Positions 6,201 to 8,709 of a stretch of DNA of 8,709 bases are shown in pieces. Each line of letters begins with the position of its first letter. Positions within the stretch are counted from its first letter, which is position 1. The position numbers were made by a program, and so were the translations under genes. The notes below the pieces were generated by a model. That model was not told the DNA's origin and made no database searches. It saw only the letters and a list, made by a program, of their open reading frames with translations. This stretch comes from SZUA-217 sp034658975 (GTDB lineage: Bacteria > Actinomycetota > Acidimicrobiia > Spongiisociales > ZC4RG35): contig JAYEGJ010000100.1 in NCBI GenBank assembly GCA_034658975.1, positions 1-8,709 on the forward strand. The letters are read 5' to 3'.

Positions 6201-7514
6201 ATGATCCGTCTAGTCATCGCCTCCGGGCTGGTGTTGGTTGTGATGGGTTGTTCGGCCCTCGAGGTTGGCGATCCGTTCACGACGCCCGGGAGTCCTGCCT
6301 CCACGACAGTCCCGGCCGTGTCGACCACTTCGGCGTCGACGACTTCGGTTCCGACAACGACTACCACCACGACTCCGCCGGCCAGGTTCGACGGAGTCGT
6401 CGTTTCGGATGAAGGAGTGCCGGTCAGGGGTGTCGTGGTTCAGATTGGCGACGTCTCGACTGTGGGCGGGAGCGATGGGACCTTCGTGCTCGAATCTGTT
6501 GGGGGAGGCCTGATCAGTGTGTCCAAGCCCGGCTGGGTCGGCGTGGAGGTCAGTTGGGATGGAACCGACGTCGTATCGACGATCGAGATGTCACGGCGAA
6601 CCATCCGCGGCCTGCACATTGCCGGCTCCGCGGCGGGGAGCGATGAAGCCTTCACCGACCTTCTGGAGTTGGCAGCGGACACGGCGGTGAACGCCTTTGT
6701 CTTCGACACCAAGCAGGAGGGCGGGACGGTGCTCTACGACACTTCTGTCTCCGAGGCGCACGACATCGGCGCGGTCGACGTGACCTACGACGCCGCGTCG
6801 AGGGTGGCTCAAGCCCACTACGCGGGTCTCTACACGATCACCCGCATCGTGACTTTCGAGGACCGACATCGGGCAAATGCACGCCCGGAGGAGAAGTTTG
6901 CCGGCCCATGGGTCGATCCCAGATCGCAGGCTGCGCGGGATTACAACATCGCTCTGGGTGTAGAGGCTTGCTCGCTTGGATTCGACGAGATCCAGTATGA
7001 CTACGTGAGATTCCCGTCGGGCAAGACGGCCCGGGCAAGCGGACAGCTCGACCTGACCCAGTCCGAGAGAGTCGGCGCGATCAGCGGATTCCTCGCCGAA
7101 GCACGCGAGCAGTTGGAGCCGATGGGTTGTGCCGTCAGCGCCGACATATTCGGGATCGTGGTGTCGACCCCGGATGACCAGGGCCTGGGCCAGAGGCCGG
7201 AGGAGCTATCAGAGCAACTCGACGCAATCAGCCCGATGGTCTATCCCAGCCACTATTCGCTCGGTTGGCTCGGATACGCAGACCCGAATGACTATCCATA
7301 TGAGGTCACCGCCAACGCCATCGAAGCTGCGCTGCCCAGGTTGAGCCCGGGGACGGCACTGCGACCCTGGCTCCAGTCGTTCTGGTGGACCAACGCCCAA
7401 ATACGCGAGGCAATCCAGGCGGCCGAGGACCGCGGCGTGGGTTGGATGATGTGGAACGTGGTAAGCAATTTCGATAAGTCCGCGCTCCCAACCGACGACG
7501 AGGTCGGCGACTGA
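6201..7514 (+). CDS. Lipoprotein with CarboxypepD-reg-like domain and DUF4015 glycoside-hydrolase-like domain
   Basis: A 437-residue exported protein. A lipoprotein signal is visible: Arg3, a hydrophobic stretch (4-15) and lipobox VMGC with Cys17 (Met at -2 is uncommon). A Thr/Ser/Pro-rich linker (about 27-60, with a run of seven Thr) probably spans the cell wall. Residues about 61-135 look like a carboxypeptidase-regulatory-like beta sandwich (GVVVSDEGVPVRGVVVQIG; DGTFVLESV). From about 136 to the end the protein matches DUF4015, a putative (beta/alpha) barrel glycoside hydrolase family: RGLHI (136-140), NAFVFDTKQEGG (164-175), YTITRIVTFED (211-221), DEIQYDYVRFPSG (262-274), SADIFG (313-318), SPMVYPSHY (344-352), PWLQSFWW (389-396). 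The clustered Asp/Glu in these motifs are candidate catalytic residues. It probably acts outside the membrane on cell-wall or environmental polysaccharide; substrate unknown. Confidence 0.87.
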   Translation: MIRLVIASGLVLVVMGCSALEVGDPFTTPGSPASTTVPAVSTTSASTTSVPTTTTTTTPPARFDGVVVSDEGVPVRGVVVQIGDVSTVGGSDGTFVLESVGGGLISVSKPGWVGVEVSWDGTDVVSTIEMSRRTIRGLHIAGSAAGSDEAFTDLLELAADTAVNAFVFDTKQEGGTVLYDTSVSEAHDIGAVDVTYDAASRVAQAHYAGLYTITRIVTFEDRHRANARPEEKFAGPWVDPRSQAARDYNIALGVEACSLGFDEIQYDYVRFPSGKTARASGQLDLTQSERVGAISGFLAEAREQLEPMGCAVSADIFGIVVSTPDDQGLGQRPEELSEQLDAISPMVYPSHYSLGWLGYADPNDYPYEVTANAIEAALPRLSPGTALRPWLQSFWWTNAQIREAIQAAEDRGVGWMMWNVVSNFDKSALPTDDEVGD

Positions 7515-7529
7515 CCTCGGGGCACTATC

Positions 7530-7535
7530 TACGAT
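7530..7535 (+). promoter_or_regulatory. -10 element TACGAT, leaderless start of oxidoreductase gene
   Basis: TACGAT ends 6 bases before the ATG at 7542, in the 27-base gap after the lipoprotein stop. GCGACT 17 bases upstream matches the -35 consensus at 3 of 6 positions. No Shine-Dalgarno is present. Confidence 0.5.
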
Positions 7536-7541
7536 GCCGCC

Positions 7542-8426
7542 ATGAAAATTGGGATACAGCTCCCCGAGGTTGAGCGTCCGGTGGGTTGGCCCGAAGTCCG
7601 CGAGGTCGCTCTCACAGCAGAGAAGTGTGGCTTCGATTCGGTCTGGGTGGGTGATCACCTGCTGTTCCGCGACGATGTGACCGGCACCCGCGGGCCATGG
7701 GAAGCGTGGTCGATGCTCGCCGCCCTGGCCGAGGCCACCGAGCGTGTCGAGTTGGGCCCCCTGGTGGCTGCTACCTCATTTCACTCCCCGGCGATGCTCG
7801 CCAAGAAGGCTGCGACGGTTGACGAGATCAGCGGTGGCCGGCTCATCCTCGGGCTGGGCGCCGGATGGAATGAGGCTGAGTACGACGCCTTTGGGTTTGC
7901 CTTCGATCGACGGGTGGCCAGGTTCGAGGAAGCCTTGACCATCATCAGGACCCTGATCCGCACGGGCTCCATCGAGTTCGAAGGGGAGTTCTACACCCAC
8001 CGAGGGATGGAGATGCTCCCCAGGGCCCGGGCCGACATGAAGCTGATGATCGGCTCGAACGGTCCGCGAATGCTGCGCATCGCTGCGTCTCATGTTGACA
8101 TGTGGAACACCTGGCACGTCTGGTTCGGGAACCGGGCAGCCGGCCTCCCGCCCCTGATCGCCGAACTCGAGGCCGCTTGCGAAGAGGTTGGACGAGACGC
8201 CGCCGAGATCGAGAAGACGGCCGCGGTATATGTCCAGCTCGGACGTGGCCAGGGAAGGGTCGCCGGCTCGGAGGACCGTCCCAAGGCGGGTCCGATAACC
8301 GGGGGCGAGATTCCGGAGCGGATCGCGGAGTTCGAAGAGGTCGGCATCAGCCACATCCAGGTGGTTCTCGATCCCATCGACGCCGGCGCCGTCGAGGAGT
8401 TGGCGGTCATTCTTGGAGTCTGCTGA
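7542..8426 (+). CDS. Luciferase-like (LLM class) flavin/F420-dependent oxidoreductase
   Basis: A 294-residue protein of the bacterial-luciferase (beta/alpha)8 family. Motifs: CGFDSVWVGDHLLF (29-42), ERVELGPLVAATSFHSPAML (67-86), the cofactor-region signature SGGRLILGLGAGWN (97-110) followed by EYDAFGFAFDRRVARFEEAL (113-132), and MIGSNGPRML (169-178). In actinobacteria such proteins usually use coenzyme F420 as hydride carrier, less often FMNH2; the sequence alone does not settle this. Substrate unknown. It should be soluble and cytosolic, and its length is normal for the family. The ATG start has TACGAT 6 bases before it. It follows the lipoprotein gene in the same direction, but the separate promoter argues against a shared function. 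Confidence 0.92.
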   Translation: MKIGIQLPEVERPVGWPEVREVALTAEKCGFDSVWVGDHLLFRDDVTGTRGPWEAWSMLAALAEATERVELGPLVAATSFHSPAMLAKKAATVDEISGGRLILGLGAGWNEAEYDAFGFAFDRRVARFEEALTIIRTLIRTGSIEFEGEFYTHRGMEMLPRARADMKLMIGSNGPRMLRIAASHVDMWNTWHVWFGNRAAGLPPLIAELEAACEEVGRDAAEIEKTAAVYVQLGRGQGRVAGSEDRPKAGPITGGEIPERIAEFEEVGISHIQVVLDPIDAGAVEELAVILGVC

Positions 8427-8438
8427 TCGTACCTCGGG

Positions 8439-8444
8439 TATCGT
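8439..8444 (+). promoter_or_regulatory. -10 element TATCGT, leaderless start of PEBP gene
   Basis: TATCGT ends 7 bases before the ATG at 8452. The spacing repeats that of four other starts in this window; no Shine-Dalgarno is present. Confidence 0.45.
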
Positions 8445-8451
8445 CGAACTC

Positions 8452-8610
8452 ATGCAGCTAGCAACGACAAGCTTCGAAGATGGTGGTGTGATTCCGGCCC
8501 GGTACGCGTTTGCCGAGGCCCATCCTGAAGCGAAGGTCACCTTCGCCGGAAATGTCAATCCCCAGTTGAGTTGGACCGACGTTCCGGACGATACGAGATC
8601 CTTTGCGATA
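8452..8610 (+). CDS. PEBP (YbhB/YbcL) family protein, N-terminal ~53 codons, cut by junction
   Basis: From the ATG at 8452 the frame gives 53 residues that match the start of phosphatidylethanolamine-binding-protein-like YbhB/YbcL proteins: TTSFEDGGVIPARYAF (5-20), NPQLSWTDVPDDTRSFAI (36-53). In this family the next residues should be a hydrophobic pair and a conserved D-P-D motif; instead the sequence turns AT-rich and encodes unrelated residues with no stop before the window ends. The gene is therefore incomplete because of the junction, not because of a stop or frameshift. In bacteria these small cytosolic or secreted proteins bind anions or lipids; exact roles are mostly unknown. Confidence 0.8.
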
Positions 8611-8611
8611 A
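8604..8611. other. Junction between high-GC genome and AT-rich foreign fragment
   Basis: GC content drops from about 56% (8511-8610) to about 23% (8611-8709) by hand count. The break falls inside the PEBP reading frame. A short stretch, TGCGATA (8604-8610), reads sensibly on both sides, as FAI in PEBP and as the reverse complement of ...LIA in the coiled-coil frame. That fits a microhomology-mediated join made during amplification or assembly. Confidence 0.75.
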
Positions 8612-8708
8612 GTGCATACAATATATTTTGCATAAAATCAAATCTTTTATCAACTTGCTCAAATCTTTTATCCATATTTGATTGTATTGATTCAAATCTT
8701 TTATCAAC
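8611..8708 (-). CDS. Coiled-coil protein fragment with DKRFE repeats (AT-rich, foreign)
   Basis: On the minus strand the frame is open from the window edge and encodes VDKRFESIQSN, then MDKRFEQ, VDKRFDF and MQNILYALI before reaching the junction. The repeated D-K-R-F-E/D units with seven-residue spacing are a charged coiled coil. The run into a hydrophobic stretch (ILYALI) fits small proteins that end in a membrane helix, found in many low-GC bacteria. Base composition and codon use (ATA, AAA, AGA) are unlike every other gene here. Both ends are missing, and no specific function can be given. The frame continues past the junction only as an accidental reading of the opposite strand. Confidence 0.6.
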
Positions 8709-8709
8709 T
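8638..8709. repeat. Direct repeats encoding coiled-coil units, at the contig edge
   Basis: TCAAATCTTTTATCAACT occurs at 8638-8655 and again exactly at 8692-8709, with a shortened copy TCAAATCTTTTATCCA at 8659-8674. Offsets of 21 and 33 bases are multiples of three, so the repeat keeps frame and encodes DKRFE units. The window stops on the last base of a copy. Confidence 0.85.

Noticed and set aside
5750..6370. Minus-strand frame of 206 residues beginning with a Val-rich stretch
   Set aside because: Antisense of the TTG-start membrane protein and of the Thr-rich lipoprotein linker; the Val-rich start is the complement of Thr/Pro codons.
8430..8440. TACC-TCG-GGTA as a terminator after the oxidoreductase gene
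   Set aside because: Only a 4-bp stem without a T-tract; the second half overlaps the proposed -10 of the PEBP gene.
7776..8675. Long minus-strand frame of 299 residues starting in the AT-rich tail
   Set aside because: Only its first ~20 residues are plausible coding sequence; the rest is the antisense of the PEBP and luciferase-like genes, joined by the chimeric junction.
8611..8709. AT-rich tail as a horizontally acquired island or mobile element
   Set aside because: There is no integrase, inverted repeat or target duplication; the break inside a gene with short microhomology at a contig edge fits an artefact better.
8638..8709. CRISPR-like array
   Set aside because: Repeats are 18 bases or shorter with spacers of 3 and about 17 bases, all multiples of the codon phase, and they encode coiled-coil units.

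Overview
The window is a high-GC stretch with densely packed genes on both strands. It looks like chromosomal DNA of a free-living actinobacterium, possibly near the Acidimicrobiia; that placement is inferred from composition, the F420-type luciferase-like oxidoreductase and leaderless-type gene starts, and no marker gene confirms it. The last ~100 bases are different: about 23% GC by hand count against about 56% in the preceding 100. They appear to be a foreign fragment fused into the contig.

Layout from left to right. (1) 1-412, plus: C-terminal part of a short-chain dehydrogenase. (2) 465-3555, minus: a two-gene operon, in transcription order a 701-residue CobT-like protein (metallopeptidase-like HExxH region plus von Willebrand factor A domain) and then a 330-residue CobS/MoxR-like AAA+ ATPase. 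The genes overlap by 8 bases, and the second starts at TTG behind a strong Shine-Dalgarno. (3) 3621-4877, plus, divergent: an M16 family zinc peptidase. (4) 4897-5654, minus: a small four-helix membrane protein followed by a small secreted protein, overlapping by 4 bases. (5) 5732-8610, plus: a small membrane protein, a lipoprotein with a DUF4015-type glycoside-hydrolase-like domain, a luciferase-like oxidoreductase, and the first ~53 codons of a PEBP (YbhB/YbcL) protein that is cut off by the junction near 8604-8611. (6) 8611-8709: AT-rich coiled-coil coding fragment on the minus strand, ending inside an internal repeat.

The most system-like element is the AAA+/VWA pair. Such pairs (CobS-CobT, NorQ-NorD, CbbQ-CbbO, ChlI-ChlD, RavA-ViaA) work as ATP-driven machines that insert metals or activate metalloenzymes. 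Here the ATPase carries Asp at the Walker A Ser/Thr position and Ser at the Walker B Asp position, and the VWA partner carries an HExxH...LEDARxE signature. No client or third subunit (for example CobN) is in view.

A second pattern concerns expression. Five genes that lack a Shine-Dalgarno have a TANNNT hexamer exactly 6 or 7 bases before the start codon, as expected for leaderless transcripts. The two genes given TTG starts are the ones with clear Shine-Dalgarno sequences. In the 6201-8610 run each gene therefore seems to have its own promoter.

I saw no tRNA, rRNA, insertion sequence or CRISPR array, and no gene-free stretch exceeds 300 bases.
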